Source: Erpobdella octoculata
Lineage: Eukaryota; Annelida; Clitellata; Hirudinida; Erpobdellidae
DNA length: 64,000 bases
NCBI GenBank assembly: GCA_963978895.1
Contig: OZ022241.1
Span: forward strand, 19,385,773-19,449,772
Direction: 5' to 3'
Under the pieces are notes generated by a model that searched no databases, was not told the DNA's origin, and was given only the letters and a program-made list of their open reading frames with translations. The position numbers and the translations under genes were made by a program. Shown here one piece after another: positions 22,280 through 43,447 of this stretch (positions are counted from its first letter, which is position 1; each line of letters opens with the position of its first letter).

Positions 22280-22860
22280 AAATTAAAACTAAAACTAAAA
22301 CGGTTTCAGTAACTAAAACATCATAAAATTTTAAAATTACGACTACGACTAGCGCAGAATTGGAAAAAAAATCATTGTACCTTTTTTAAACTGTTAATAA
22401 TTTAATGTTTTTTACATTTACTATTGTTGATTAATTAATTGAGTTGATTTGATTTGAAAAAAACTGATCTGCCAATTTGAATCCTCAAATAAATGTCAAC
22501 TTGCCCCGCTATTTGAGCGAGTTGACTTGTTTACCGATGTGCACTTTTACTCAAATTCATTAAATTAGGCAAATCTTTTAAATAAATTTTTTGATGAGAA
22601 AGTTTCTAAATATTTTAAATAGTGTAAGTGTAAATAAATCTCACAATAAATCTGTTAAATAATGGCTGTTTACGAGAAGTTTCTAAATATTTTAAATTAA
22701 ATAGTGTAATTGTAAATAAATCTCGCAATAATTCTGTTAAATAATGGCTGTGTACGAGATTGTTTAAAACGAACGTCAACTTGCCCCCCCCTTCCCTAAA
22801 TTAAAACCTTAATTCTTATGTTAATTATTTAAGATGGTTCAAAATTTGCATCTAATCTAT
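22280..22860. other. AT-rich DNA with a short direct duplication
   Basis: AGTTTCTAAATATTTTAAAT plus the following TAGTGTAAxTGTAAATAAAT text occurs twice (about 22605 and 22675). No gene seen. Confidence 0.5.
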
Positions 22861-22865
22861 AAATT

Positions 22866-23262
22866 TGGGCTGCATCAATCAATCAATCAATTATTTATAT
22901 AGCGCTATTTACGCAGTGTTCAATAGCGCTCGGTCGTGAACTTATTAAACAGATATGTTTTAAGTCCACGACGGAAAACTGTGAGAGAAGTAGAGTTAGT
23001 AAGAGAAGAAGGAAGAGAGTTCCAGAGATAGGGACCAGAGTAGGAGAAAGAGCGTTTAGCAAAAGAATGCTTAATAGTGAAGATGCGAGAGTGATTACGA
23101 GAAGAAGAACGAAGACCAGACTTAGGAGGGATATGTATTAAATTAGTTAAGTAGAGAGGAGAAAGACAATTTTTTATTTTGTACATTATTAAACAAATTT
23201 TAAAAATCACCCTATATCTGAGAGGAAGCCAATGGAGAAGAACAAGAGATGGAGAGATGTAA
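22866..23262 (-). mobile_element. 5'-truncated L2/CR1-like LINE copy
   Basis: It starts with a (CAAT)n tail and the TTATATAGCGCTATTTACGC 3' end, and is near-identical to 23500-23896 of the intact copy. The coding end (LKTYLFNKFTTERY and stop) is preserved. It is truncated at about 23262. Confidence 0.92.
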
Positions 23263-23392
23263 TGCAATCTGTTAACAAGTAAAGATAAAAAATAAATTTG
23301 TTAAAGAAATGCTTTTGAGTTGAGCAGTTTATATCTCGATAATTCAGGCGTCTATATTATATTGGTTACATTAGGAGACTCGTAAACAGTGC

Positions 23393-23470
23393 GGGCCGCA
23401 TTTTCGCCAATGTCGGACGGTATAAGACAGTGAGACAAATACTATCATCTGATTGAATAGTTTTAAATGA
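23393..23470. repeat. Inverted partner of 28545-28620
   Basis: GGCCGCATTTTCGCCAATGT and the following ATAAGACAG and CTGATTG segments reappear in inverse order at 28545-28620 with few changes. The pair flanks the LINE and part of the palindrome region, so both may be pieces of one older repeat family. Confidence 0.75.
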
Positions 23471-23499
23471 CTTGGTCACATACAACCATAGATATCTAT

Positions 23500-26400
23500 C
23501 CATCAATCAATCAATCAATCAATCAATTATTTCTATAGCGCTATTTCCGCAGTGTTCAATAGCGCTCGGTCGTGAACTTGGTAAACAGATACGTTTTAAG
23601 TCCACGACGGAAAACTGTGAGAGAAGTAGAGTTAGTAAGAGAAGAAGGAAGAGAGTTCCAGAGATAGGGGCCAGAGTAGGAGAAAGAGCGTTTAGCAAAA
23701 GAATGCTTAATAGTGAAGATGCGAGAGTGATTACGAGAAGAAGAACGAAGACCAGACTTAGGAGGGATATGTATTAAATTAGTTAAGTAGAGAGGAGAAA
23801 GGCAATTTTTTATTTTGTACATTATTAAACATATTTTAAAAATCACCCTATATCTGAGAGGAAGCCAATGGAGAAGAACAAGAGATGGAGAGATGTGAGA
23901 GGAGTAGGAGGTGCGAGAAACTAAGCGAGCAGCCGAGTTGAAGGCTTTGGAGAGAGGATAGAGGGTAGTGTCAGGAAGACCATAGTATAGAGAATTGCAG
24001 TAGTCAATTCGAGACAGGACAAGAGAAGAGACTAGAAGTTGCAGCGAAGGATCATCCAGAAGTGGACGAAGCTGCTTAATACGGCGAAGATGAAAGTAGC
24101 AGGATTTAGTAACAGAAGTAATTTGGGGGGTTAGCGACAAGTTAGAGTCAAAGAGAAAACCTAAGCTACGAATCAAGGGAGAAGGAGAAATGGAAAGAGA
24201 AGATGGTGGTGGCAAAACCAAAGGAAGAGGATTTAGGGATTTAGAGGACTTGTTGAAATAGATTAGTTCAAACTTGTCAGGATTAAGTTTAAGACACATA
24301 GAAGAACTCCAGGATATAATAGATTGAAGGCAGGCAGCTATTTTGTTAAGAACAGACTCAAGAGAAGAGTTAGAGAAAGTAGAATAGACATAGGAGTCAT
24401 CGGCATACATTTGGCTATTGAGAGAGTGAGAAGATATAATATGAGGAAGTTCAGAAGTATAGAGAATAAACAGTAAAGGACCAAGAATAGACCCTTGAGG
24501 GACACCGTAGGTCAAAGTTACAGGAGTAGATTTAGAAGATTCAATAGAAACATAGAAATATCTACCAGATAGATAAGATTTAATCCACCGGAGAGCATCA
24601 CTAGTTATATTAAAAGATTTATCAAGTACATCCAACAACAGTGAGTGATCAACTGTATCAAATGCAGATGAATAATCAAGACAAAGAAGAAGAGTAGAGA
24701 GGCCAGAGTCAGAAGAAACAATAAGGTCATTATGAAGCTTAAGTAGAGCAGTTTCAGTGGAGTGGCCAGGTCTGAAGCCAGATTGAGAAGAGGGAAGAAG
24801 TGAGAAAGCAGTTAGATAAGCACTTATTTGCTCATACACAACTCTTTCCATAATTTTAGAGATAAAGGATAGGTTAGAGACAGGCCTATAGCTAGATAGA
24901 GAAGAAGGATCAAGAGAGGCATTTTTAATAGTAGGGATAATAAAAGAGGACTTAAGAACAGAGGGAAACACAGATGTAGATAAAGAGAGATTAATTAAAT
25001 CAAGTAAAATTGGATAAAGAACAGAAGAAAGCTCTTTAAAGATAGTAGTAGGAATGAGATCCAAAGAGCAAGTAGAAGAAGACATAGAGTTAATAAGTTT
25101 AGTAAGATAGTCAAGTGTAATAGGAGAGAAAAAAGTAAAAGTTTCAGTAGAGAATTTAGAAAAAATAGGGGTTTTACTATTGTTAGAAGATCTGATGCTA
25201 TCAATTTTCGTGGTAAGAAAATTATGATAGTCATCAGGAGAAAAAGAAGGAGGAGGAGATTTTTTATTAAGGAGTTTAGAAAGAGAAGACCACCTATTCC
25301 TCGAGCTAGAAGCAAGAACAATAGATTTTCTCAAAAAGGAAGAATGCTTAGTAAAGATGAGGTTATGGTATTGTTTGAGATGGTATTGCCACTCATACCA
25401 AGAACCTTTAGACAATTTAGAACGATAAGCTCGCTCGGCTTTACGTGCAGATTGCTTCAAGAGAACACAATCACGATCAAACCAAGGAGCTTTTTTAGAA
25501 AAGAGTCGAAACTTAAACGTCTCAAAAGGAACCAAAGTATCCAGTATGGATGAAATCGTCAGATTGAGATTGTCCATAAAGGAATCAACATCAGTGAAAG
25601 AAGAAGAAGAAAACCCAGAGGTGAGAAATAAATTTGAAAATTGAATATTATCAAATCTAGACCAACACCTTTTAGTGACTGAAGTAAGATTAATTAAAGG
25701 TTGAGATAGAGGTAAAGTGAAAGAAATAAAGTAGTGATCAGTAAAGTGAAGATTAACAGGTGAAAGATTGCTTATATTAGAGAAAAGAGGAGAAATAATA
25801 AGATCTAATGTGTTACCCCGATTATGAGTCGGAAAGTCACAATGCTGAAAGAAGTTAAAAGTAGATAAGATTTCAAGAAATTGAGAAACAAAAGAGTCCT
25901 TAGTTTTATTAATAGGAATATTAAAATCCCCAATGATAAAAGAAGGAGTAGATAGAGAGAAGAGAGATTCAGAAAGGTTGTAGAAATCCTCCAGAAATTG
26001 TGGTTTAGAGCATTTAGGAGGCCTATAGATACCTATTAAATTGAACTTAAAAGAATTAATTTTAACAGAAGTAAAGAGGCATTCAAAAGATGAGAATTTA
26101 GTAGAAGAATTGAGAGAGACAGAATAGGAAGACTTGAAGAGAAGGCATATGCCACCATAGGAAGAATGTTGAGCAGAAAAAGGATTAGTAGGAGGCCTAG
26201 CCTGCTCAACAAAAGAGAAGCCAGTAGGAACAGAAGCAAGGAGAGAAGGAGAAGAAGCAGATTCATGCCAGGTCTCAGTCAGGAGAAAGAGATCAAGATA
26301 GTTAGACAGGGCTAGCTCAGAGATAAAGAGTGATTTATTATTTAGAGAACGAATATTAAGGGTGGCTATATTAAGGATAGAACTAGGATTATTATTATTA

Positions 26401-26755
26401 TTATTATTATTATGACTATTATTAGTTTTAAGATTGTTTATTTTAAGAAGAGGATTTGATATAGAGAGATCAGAGAAAGAAGAGTTGCACTTAGCAATAC
26501 GTTTAAATTTCCTAATATAATTTAGGTTAAGAATATCAAGATAATAAATCTTACGGCGAACAGTGCGAGTGGGCAGAGTAGAAGATTGAGAGAGGCTTAA
26601 TAAGAAATCCCTAGAGTACATTATTAGAGAAAGAAAAGTTTAGAAAAGGGAATACAGAAGAAAAGAAGAAAAACTCACAGTTTCCACGTGAAACAATAAA
26701 ACAATTCAAATTTAACTTCGCTCACGAGCCGAAACGCCATGACACCACGGCGCTA
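23500..26755 (-). mobile_element. Near full-length L2/CR1-like LINE
   Basis: One intact ORF, a short 3' UTR (ATTTCTATAGCGCTATTTCC type) and a (CAAT)n tail at 23500-23526. About 130 bp of possible 5' UTR precedes the ORF (26622-26755); the true 5' end is not defined. Two truncated siblings lie within 3 kb on the same strand. Confidence 0.85.
23556..26621 (-). CDS. LINE endonuclease-reverse transcriptase, intact
   Basis: A 1021-aa uninterrupted ORF. Residues 83-300 form an APE-type endonuclease: LNIATLNIRSLNN, LLTETW, GGICLLF, GIYRPP, IIGDFNIP, TLDLI and FTDHYFI. Residues about 560-770 form the reverse transcriptase: YRPVSNLSFISKIMERVV, SGFRPGHSTETALLKLHNDL, CLDYSSAFDTVDH, GVPQGSILGPLLF and the catalytic YADDSYV (YADD at 739-742). 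The C-terminal domain ends in LWNSLP, LTVFRRGLKTYLF. These are L2/CR1-clade features. It copies its RNA into DNA at a nicked target. An (ATT)n run encodes a poly-Asn stretch near residue 70. No gag-like ORF1 was seen. All catalytic motifs are intact, so the element may be recent or active. Confidence 0.93.
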   Translation of the reverse strand: MYSRDFLLSLSQSSTLPTRTVRRKIYYLDILNLNYIRKFKRIAKCNSSFSDLSISNPLLKINNLKTNNSHNNNNNNNNPSSILNIATLNIRSLNNKSLFISELALSNYLDLFLLTETWHESASSPSLLASVPTGFSFVEQARPPTNPFSAQHSSYGGICLLFKSSYSVSLNSSTKFSSFECLFTSVKINSFKFNLIGIYRPPKCSKPQFLEDFYNLSESLFSLSTPSFIIGDFNIPINKTKDSFVSQFLEILSTFNFFQHCDFPTHNRGNTLDLIISPLFSNISNLSPVNLHFTDHYFISFTLPLSQPLINLTSVTKRCWSRFDNIQFSNLFLTSGFSSSSFTDVDSFMDNLNLTISSILDTLVPFETFKFRLFSKKAPWFDRDCVLLKQSARKAERAYRSKLSKGSWYEWQYHLKQYHNLIFTKHSSFLRKSIVLASSSRNRWSSLSKLLNKKSPPPSFSPDDYHNFLTTKIDSIRSSNNSKTPIFSKFSTETFTFFSPITLDYLTKLINSMSSSTCSLDLIPTTIFKELSSVLYPILLDLINLSLSTSVFPSVLKSSFIIPTIKNASLDPSSLSSYRPVSNLSFISKIMERVVYEQISAYLTAFSLLPSSQSGFRPGHSTETALLKLHNDLIVSSDSGLSTLLLCLDYSSAFDTVDHSLLLDVLDKSFNITSDALRWIKSYLSGRYFYVSIESSKSTPVTLTYGVPQGSILGPLLFILYTSELPHIISSHSLNSQMYADDSYVYSTFSNSSLESVLNKIAACLQSIISWSSSMCLKLNPDKFELIYFNKSSKSLNPLPLVLPPPSSLSISPSPLIRSLGFLFDSNLSLTPQITSVTKSCYFHLRRIKQLRPLLDDPSLQLLVSSLVLSRIDYCNSLYYGLPDTTLYPLSKAFNSAARLVSRTSYSSHISPSLVLLHWLPLRYRVIFKICLIMYKIKNCLSPLYLTNLIHIPPKSGLRSSSRNHSRIFTIKHSFAKRSFSYSGPYLWNSLPSSLTNSTSLTVFRRGLKTYLFTKFTTERY

Positions 26756-26974
26756 AAAACAGAAATATTCATATTTGCATACATTATGCTCTTGAAGCTT
26801 GATAATATTTTCGTTTGAAATTTTTTTTATTTTGGTCAAATTAACCTTTACACATTTATTTAGAAATAACTATACACAATTTTATGATTAATAATAATTT
26901 TTATTTAAAATTAACATGATTGTAGTATCTATGGACTGTAGGCCATAAGTTATTTACAGCTGAAAATTATTGTT

Positions 26975-27200
26975 TTAATACTATTGTTTTAATACTATTG
27001 TTTTAATACTATTTTAATACTATTTTAATACTATTTTAATGCTATTGTTTTAATACTATTTTAATACTATTGTTTTAATACTATTTTAATACTATTGTTT
27101 TAATAATATTTTAATAATATTTTAATACTATTGTTTTAATACTATTTTAATACTATTGTTTTAATACTATTTTAATACTATTGTTTTAATACTATTTTTT
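26975..27200. repeat. Minisatellite of TTTTAATACTATTG units
   Basis: About 225 bp of alternating TTTTAATACTATTG and TTTTAATACTA units with few substitutions, in unannotated DNA between the LINE and the palindrome. Confidence 0.93.
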
Positions 27201-27420
27201 ATTGATACTTATAATAGTTCTTACAATCATTCTAATATTTGTATGTGCTTCTATATTGAGCCATTTAGACAAAAAAGGCCATACACATTTTTGTATCTAT
27301 TTTGATATAGCTTGTCTCCACAATTATTCTTTTACAACTGTCTTTGCCATATACACCAAATAAAAGCTTGTTGGACCTGTAACATTAAAGACCTTTTGTC
27401 ATGTCTCTGTTGCAGATAAA

Positions 27421-28150
27421 TAAATAACTCAGCTAATCTGACATGCATATGAAAAAACTAACAAATTTTAGTTACTAACAAAAATTTAGATATTTTTAAA
27501 CTAATGCAACATTTTTAGGCTTCAAATGTATTATGAGTAACATGACATTTTAGATTTAGATGATTGAAATGATTAAAAAATTATCAGTTTTATTGATTTC
27601 TTTGATTTTAATTGAGAACAACAGTAGAATAACTATTCAGCTTTATTATATTACAAAATTATCTCAGTTCTTGATTATGAGGCCAATATAAAAAATTAAA
27701 ACACAATTATTTCTGCACTAATAACTGGGAAGTCAAATAATTAAACAACACTGAATACTGAAATATTGTCAACTCAGGACAATTCATGAATTTATTAAAA
27801 AAATAATGCTAGAGTTTGAAATTTAAAAAAATGTTTTGGATCAAAGCAATAAAGCACTATTTTTCACGCTGTTTTGCTTATGTGTCTGTTTGTTTAGGTC
27901 TTAAAGAAATCAGTGTTACTATGCACTCTTATCACATGCTTGTCCTCAGCATGATGACGGAGTAGATATTGGTTGAAAATATAATATAAATCTCCTGGGA
28001 AAGTTTCTCAGATATGTTCCAACTAGTCCTATTTATCTCCATGAACAACATAGTTATGCTATTTCTGCATTAAATAAACAACTTATGAGTTAAATTGCAC
28101 AGTATCATAATTTTTTTTTTGATTAGAATAACTGTTTGTAATGATATATT
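27421..28150 (+). repeat. Left arm of a large palindrome (foldback)
   Basis: About 730 bp. The outer end AAATAACTCAGCTAATCTGACATG and inner end ATAACTGTTTGTAATGAT recur inverted at 29366-28645. Similarity is high along the whole length, with small indels. Neither arm encodes a protein. Confidence 0.92.
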
Positions 28151-28644
28151 TTTTTTAGAATAGAAGCCTTTTGCATTATTAATTTACTAAAAAAAAATCA
28201 AATTCAATTTGGTAAACTTTTGTCAAAATATTATTATTTGTCAGTCAATTAATAATTAAAATAGTTTATTTGTGTTTCAGTTTATTGACTAGGCTTGGCT
28301 TATATGATTGGAAAAACTTCATTCCAAATATTGGTTATCTCTGATTGACAGAATGACAAGTTGAATTTACTAGTCTATTTAACTATTTAGTTACATACAT
28401 GGAGTGTCGAATAACTTAGTCAGCAACTTTGTCAATCTTTATCCACCGGAAAAACCCATAACGGCCAACGACTATAAAATAAACAACATAGGAAAACAAA
28501 GCGCGTCTATATATTTGCATAATTTATGTGACTATTTTAATTCAAAATTATCCAATCAGGTGGCATTATTTATTTTCCTGTCTTATACCGTCGGACATTG
28601 GCGAAAATGCGGCCATTATATAACAGACCGTGCCTCAAAAAATG
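28151..28644. other. Spacer of the palindrome
   Basis: About 490 bp between the arms. It contains the inverse of 23393-23470 (at 28545-28620) and ATAACAGACCGTGCCTCAAA, which also occurs at 30096. No coding sequence was recognised. Confidence 0.6.
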
Positions 28645-29366
28645 CATCATTACAAACAGTTATTCTAATAAAAAAAATTATGATACTGTGCAATTTAACT
28701 CATTAGTTGTTTATTTAATGCAGAAATGGCTTAACTATGTTCATGGAAATAAATAGGACTAGTTGGAACATATCTGAAACTTTCCCAGGAGATTGATAAT
28801 ATATTTTCAACCAAATTCTACTCCGTCAGCATGCTAAAGACAGGCATGTGATAAGAGTGCATAGTAACACTGATTTCTTTTAAACCTAAACAAACAGACA
28901 CATAAGCAAAACAGCGTGAAAAATTGTGCTTCATTGCTTTGATCCAAAACATTTTTTCAAAGTTCAAACTCTAGCATTATTTGTTTTAATAAATTCATGA
29001 ATTGTCTTGAGTTGACAATATTTCAGTATTCAGTGTTGTTTAATTATTTGATTTCCCAGTTATTAGTGCAGAAATAATTGTGTTTTAATTTTTTATATTG
29101 GCCTCATAATCAAGAACTGAGATAATTTTGTAATATAATAAAGCTGAATAGTTATTCTACTATTGTTCTCAATTAAAATAAAAAAAATCAATAAAACTGA
29201 TAACTTTTTTATCATTTTTAATCATCTAAATCTAAAATGTCATGTTACTCATAATACATTTGAAGCCTAAAAATGTTGCATTAGTTTAAAAATATCTAAA
29301 TTTTTGTTAGTAACTAAAATTTGTTAGTTTTTTCATATGCATGTCAGATTAGCTGAGTTATTTATT
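28645..29366 (-). repeat. Right arm of the large palindrome
   Basis: Inverse copy of 27421-28150. It ends at GCTGAGTTATTTATT, followed by a C run. The two arms could fold into a hairpin of more than 700 bp. Confidence 0.92.
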
Positions 29367-29604
29367 CCCCCCCCCCCAAGGATTTAAAAAAAATTATTTT
29401 TTGAAAAATTAGTTACCACATTTTTGGAGAGGTTTTTGCAAAAGTTTTTAAAGAAGTAACTGTGACAACCTCCTCCCGGGCCTTCAGCGTTTAAAAAAAA
29501 GTGTATACGTTTTTAGAATTGTTTTTTTATAGAAAGGTAGCTATCAAAACTGGAAACAGTATTTTGGGAATAATGGGAAGCGCTGTGCGTTAGCAAATAA
29601 GTAG

Positions 29605-29842
29605 TACCGTAAAACGGGGTGACTTTGCCCGTGCGGGTGACTTTGGCCCAAAATAAATCAACCTATATTTTAAAGTACAAATTATATTTCTATGAACAAT
29701 TATGCTAAAAAGGTGTGCATAGTAGTGATGTATGGCGTGACCTAGCGAAAGTTTAAAAAAAAAATTTTTTTAATATATTTTTATGCGTTTAAAAGTTGGG
29801 CCAAAGTCACCCGCACGGGCAAAGTCACCCCGTTTTACGGTA
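29605..29842. mobile_element. MITE with about 46-bp inverted ends, TA flanks
   Basis: TACCGTAAAACGGGGTGACT and the following TTGCCCGTGCGGG...TTTGGCCCA are repeated inverted at 29797-29842. TA on both outer edges is consistent with a TA target duplication. The interior is short and noncoding. Confidence 0.85.
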
Positions 29843-32540
29843 TGCATTGTATAATTTTAGTTTTTTTCTTTTATTTAAAAACTTTAAAATATTTGTAAAT
29901 ATTTGCTCACTGTCAATTCATCATCAGTGCAACTTAACAAAATTGTACCCACACAGCAATGATCAAAGTTGTTACCAAATTTCAAAACTGGACGTCGTCT
30001 TAGGGTTTTCAGTACGGGCCGAAGCCAATGTGCCGAGTTGTGGGATGTTGTGCTTGTAAAAACGAAAAAACCAGGCCTGGGATTTTGTGCCTATATAACA
30101 GACCGTGCCTCAAAAAATTGGCCCGTGCAATGCTTTGCAAGTTAAGTTTAATAGATGAACCCAGTCGGTAATGTTTTTACACCAATAATAACACAAATTC
30201 AATGGAACATGTCAAGACCACCCAGTAACTATACAAAACATTTAAAGAAAAAAATAAAACACATGTAACTGCTATAGCTCAATTTTGATAATTTTCAACG
30301 TGGCATAATGTCAATTAATTTCTCAGTCACAAGCTACGAGTGAATGTTGTTGATTCACTATAACACAGACTCTGTCCTAAAGCAACTCCACCTTCATAAC
30401 TGGTAATTTTAGTGTAGAAAATTTGCTCAAAAAATCAAAACCACTGACACAAACTAGGCAAGTAATTCAATAAATACTCAAAAAATAGCAACATCCATTT
30501 TTATAGTCTTAATATTTGGTAAATAAAACAACAGGTGATAATATATCAGCTTCAAAGTAAGATTTAAATATATTCTCATGTATTCCTGTGAGATTTTAAA
30601 GATTTTGATATATAAAATTATACACAGCAAAAATGAAACATTAATTGGGGTTATATATGTTGTCTGTCGTATGATTTTCCATTTTGTCCAAAAATCCAAA
30701 AATGAACAATAATATAATATTATAATATTCTTGAAGTGTTGTGTTTTCAACTTTTTTTTCAATCAATCAAAAAAACGCTTTTTATAGAGCTTTTAGAGAC
30801 AGACTACGTTGTGGAATTGCTAGTTTTTTTTTTATCAGCAACGGCATTTATTGTTACTGCAAATTTTTGAACAGTGTAAAATTCATTTCCTGAATTTTGT
30901 CAATTCTCTCTGACATATAACAAACGAACAGTTACATTTTTACTTATATAGATAGGCATCTGACAATTTGAAAAGCAATGATAACTTATATTTTATATTA
31001 ACTGTTAATATAAAATTTTTTTGAGAGGATTGAGAGGACAAAATTGCGGGCGCACGACGTTGGTTCCCCATAAATCCGCCACTGGCTAAAACGTTTTTTG
31101 GGGGAAAGAGTATTAATGAATACCCCCCTCAGTTATTAACTTTTTTCTATTTTAGGAGGAAAAGTATAGCATTACGAAGATAAAATTTTAGAATTTGTGG
31201 GTTTGAAAATTTGTTTGCCCCACCCCCAAGGTTTTGTTGAAATGACGCCCCTGAAAGATGTTCAAATTAAGTTTTTTTTTAATTGAATCATGTATTGTAA
31301 TCCAATATAAAGCTATGCTGAAAGTTTCAGCTCTCTAGCTAGTCAAAAAGCTGGTTAAATTTTACTTGCAAGATTTGTGTACAGAGAAAGCCACACACAC
31401 ACACACACACACGCACACACACACACACATACACACACAAAAAAAGATTGTAACCTAAATAAAAGTTTGTAAAAAAGATTGGCTAAAACAATCCCAAAAA
31501 TAATAGAAAAAATGTTTTTGAGAAGTGGGAGTCTCGAGGGTCCCCGTGACTACGCCACTGAAGCACTCGGAAATACCGTAGACATTTAAACAACATTTGA
31601 ATGACTTCGTGTGTAAAATATTGTCACTATTTAAAATCATTCAGTTTTAGCCGCTATAAAATAATTTTTAAAAAATGCGGGTTTTAATATGAGTTCAACA
31701 CTTTGCAGCCGCAACCGCCAATTTGAATTTATTATTTATTAACCCGCAACCGCGGTTTGGTGCGGTTTTCAACAGAAAAATTTAAACCGTTTAGGGCTCT
31801 AAGTAAGATCACTGCATTACCCACGATTTTGTCATTCTTGATAGTGCATCCACAAATAAATAATATTTATAAATAAAGCTGATGAAACTGATTCAGAAAA
31901 ATACTTTTCCAAGTCTGAGTTACGTTCTTCGTTTTTCTACCACAACTTAAATTGTTCATATTCCATTAATATGCTACATAAAAGCAGTCGCGTTTTATAT
32001 TTTTTTCACCCGTAGGAAAAAAGAATACTGCCGCCCCTCATATGATCAGACAGAAATTCAATCTCAAAAATGCAATATAATTATATTAAAAAATTTTTAT
32101 AAATCGAATGGCGCAGACATATAGAAGACTTTTTATCTGAGCATATATTTGTTGGCAGACAAATTTAAATGTTAGAATAATTTCAATAGAAAATTCTTGA
32201 CAGTTGACAAGACTTTGTTGCGAACCGATCTTATTGACAGACATTTTTTGTAGGCCTAAAAAATTTGCCGCCCCTATGTTGGGTCTATTATAAATCTGTC
32301 ACTACATCCGTTTAAGTAAAGTGTGATCGAGCTTTTTCGAATGTGAAGATCGTGAATAATTTATTTCAGCCTTTTCAGTGAAGAACAAAAATTGTGGAGG
32401 ATGACACTAAACCAGAGCGCCGAGATCATCAAAAACTTCTTAATTGAATAATTTTATTGAACTCTTGTTGAATCAAATATATTTCATATAAATTTTTTAA
32501 CTGCACGATTGTAAAAATCCATAGAACAACATTTTTAATA
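29843..32540. other. Repeat-rich intergenic DNA, no gene seen
   Basis: Contains ATAACAGACCGTGCCTCAAA (30096, also at 28619), a possible (CAAT)n LINE tail with TTTTTATAGAGC (30760-30800), a dispersed repeat (31262-31475) with a CA microsatellite, and hAT-like CCGCCACTGGC / CTACGCCACTG phrases (31076, 31549). No coding region or RNA gene was recognised. Confidence 0.5.
31262..31475 (+). repeat. Dispersed repeat D, copy 1
   Basis: Contains AAGCTATGCTGAAAGTTTCA, TAGCTAGTCAAAAAGC, GGTTAAATTTTACTTGC, an (AC)n run, then GATTGTAACCTAAATAAAAG. The same order occurs at 46660-46815, 57385-57535 and (minus) 55175-55345, with a weaker copy at 55595-55770. No ends were defined, and it may be a Helitron or SINE-like family. 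Confidence 0.8.
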
Positions 32541-32547
32541 ACAATAA

Positions 32548-32553
32548 TTTATT
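32548..32553 (-). terminator. Candidate CHERP poly(A) signal
   Basis: AATAAA on the minus strand about 225 bp after the CHERP stop. Another AATAAA lies at 32595-32590. Which one is used cannot be decided from sequence. Confidence 0.5.
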
Positions 32554-32775
32554 AAAACATCATTAATAATTCATTCATTCATTCAATCATTTATTTCAAA
32601 CTGTTAAAGTCAACAAGAAAACTGGAGAGGTAAATAAACCATACTTTATCAATATCCAAACCAAGCATTCATTAAGTAATTAAAATATGTTTGAAAAATT
32701 ATTAATATTACAACTAATATATCAGAAACTTTTATATTCTTAATAAATACAGTCATGTGTACAGTTAATTTCTTT

Positions 32776-43447
<10,672 letters not shown>

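Noticed and set aside
22920..23777. Plus-strand ORFs rich in RRRTKTRLRRDLY
   Set aside because: They are antisense to the LINE C-terminus and recur with each LINE copy.
28404..28706. 100-codon ORF in the palindrome spacer
   Set aside because: Crosses from the spacer into the inverted arm; no recognisable domain.
30478..30762. 94-codon minus-strand ORF
   Set aside because: AT-rich, hydrophobic low-complexity translation; no start context, homology or splice signals that I recognise.
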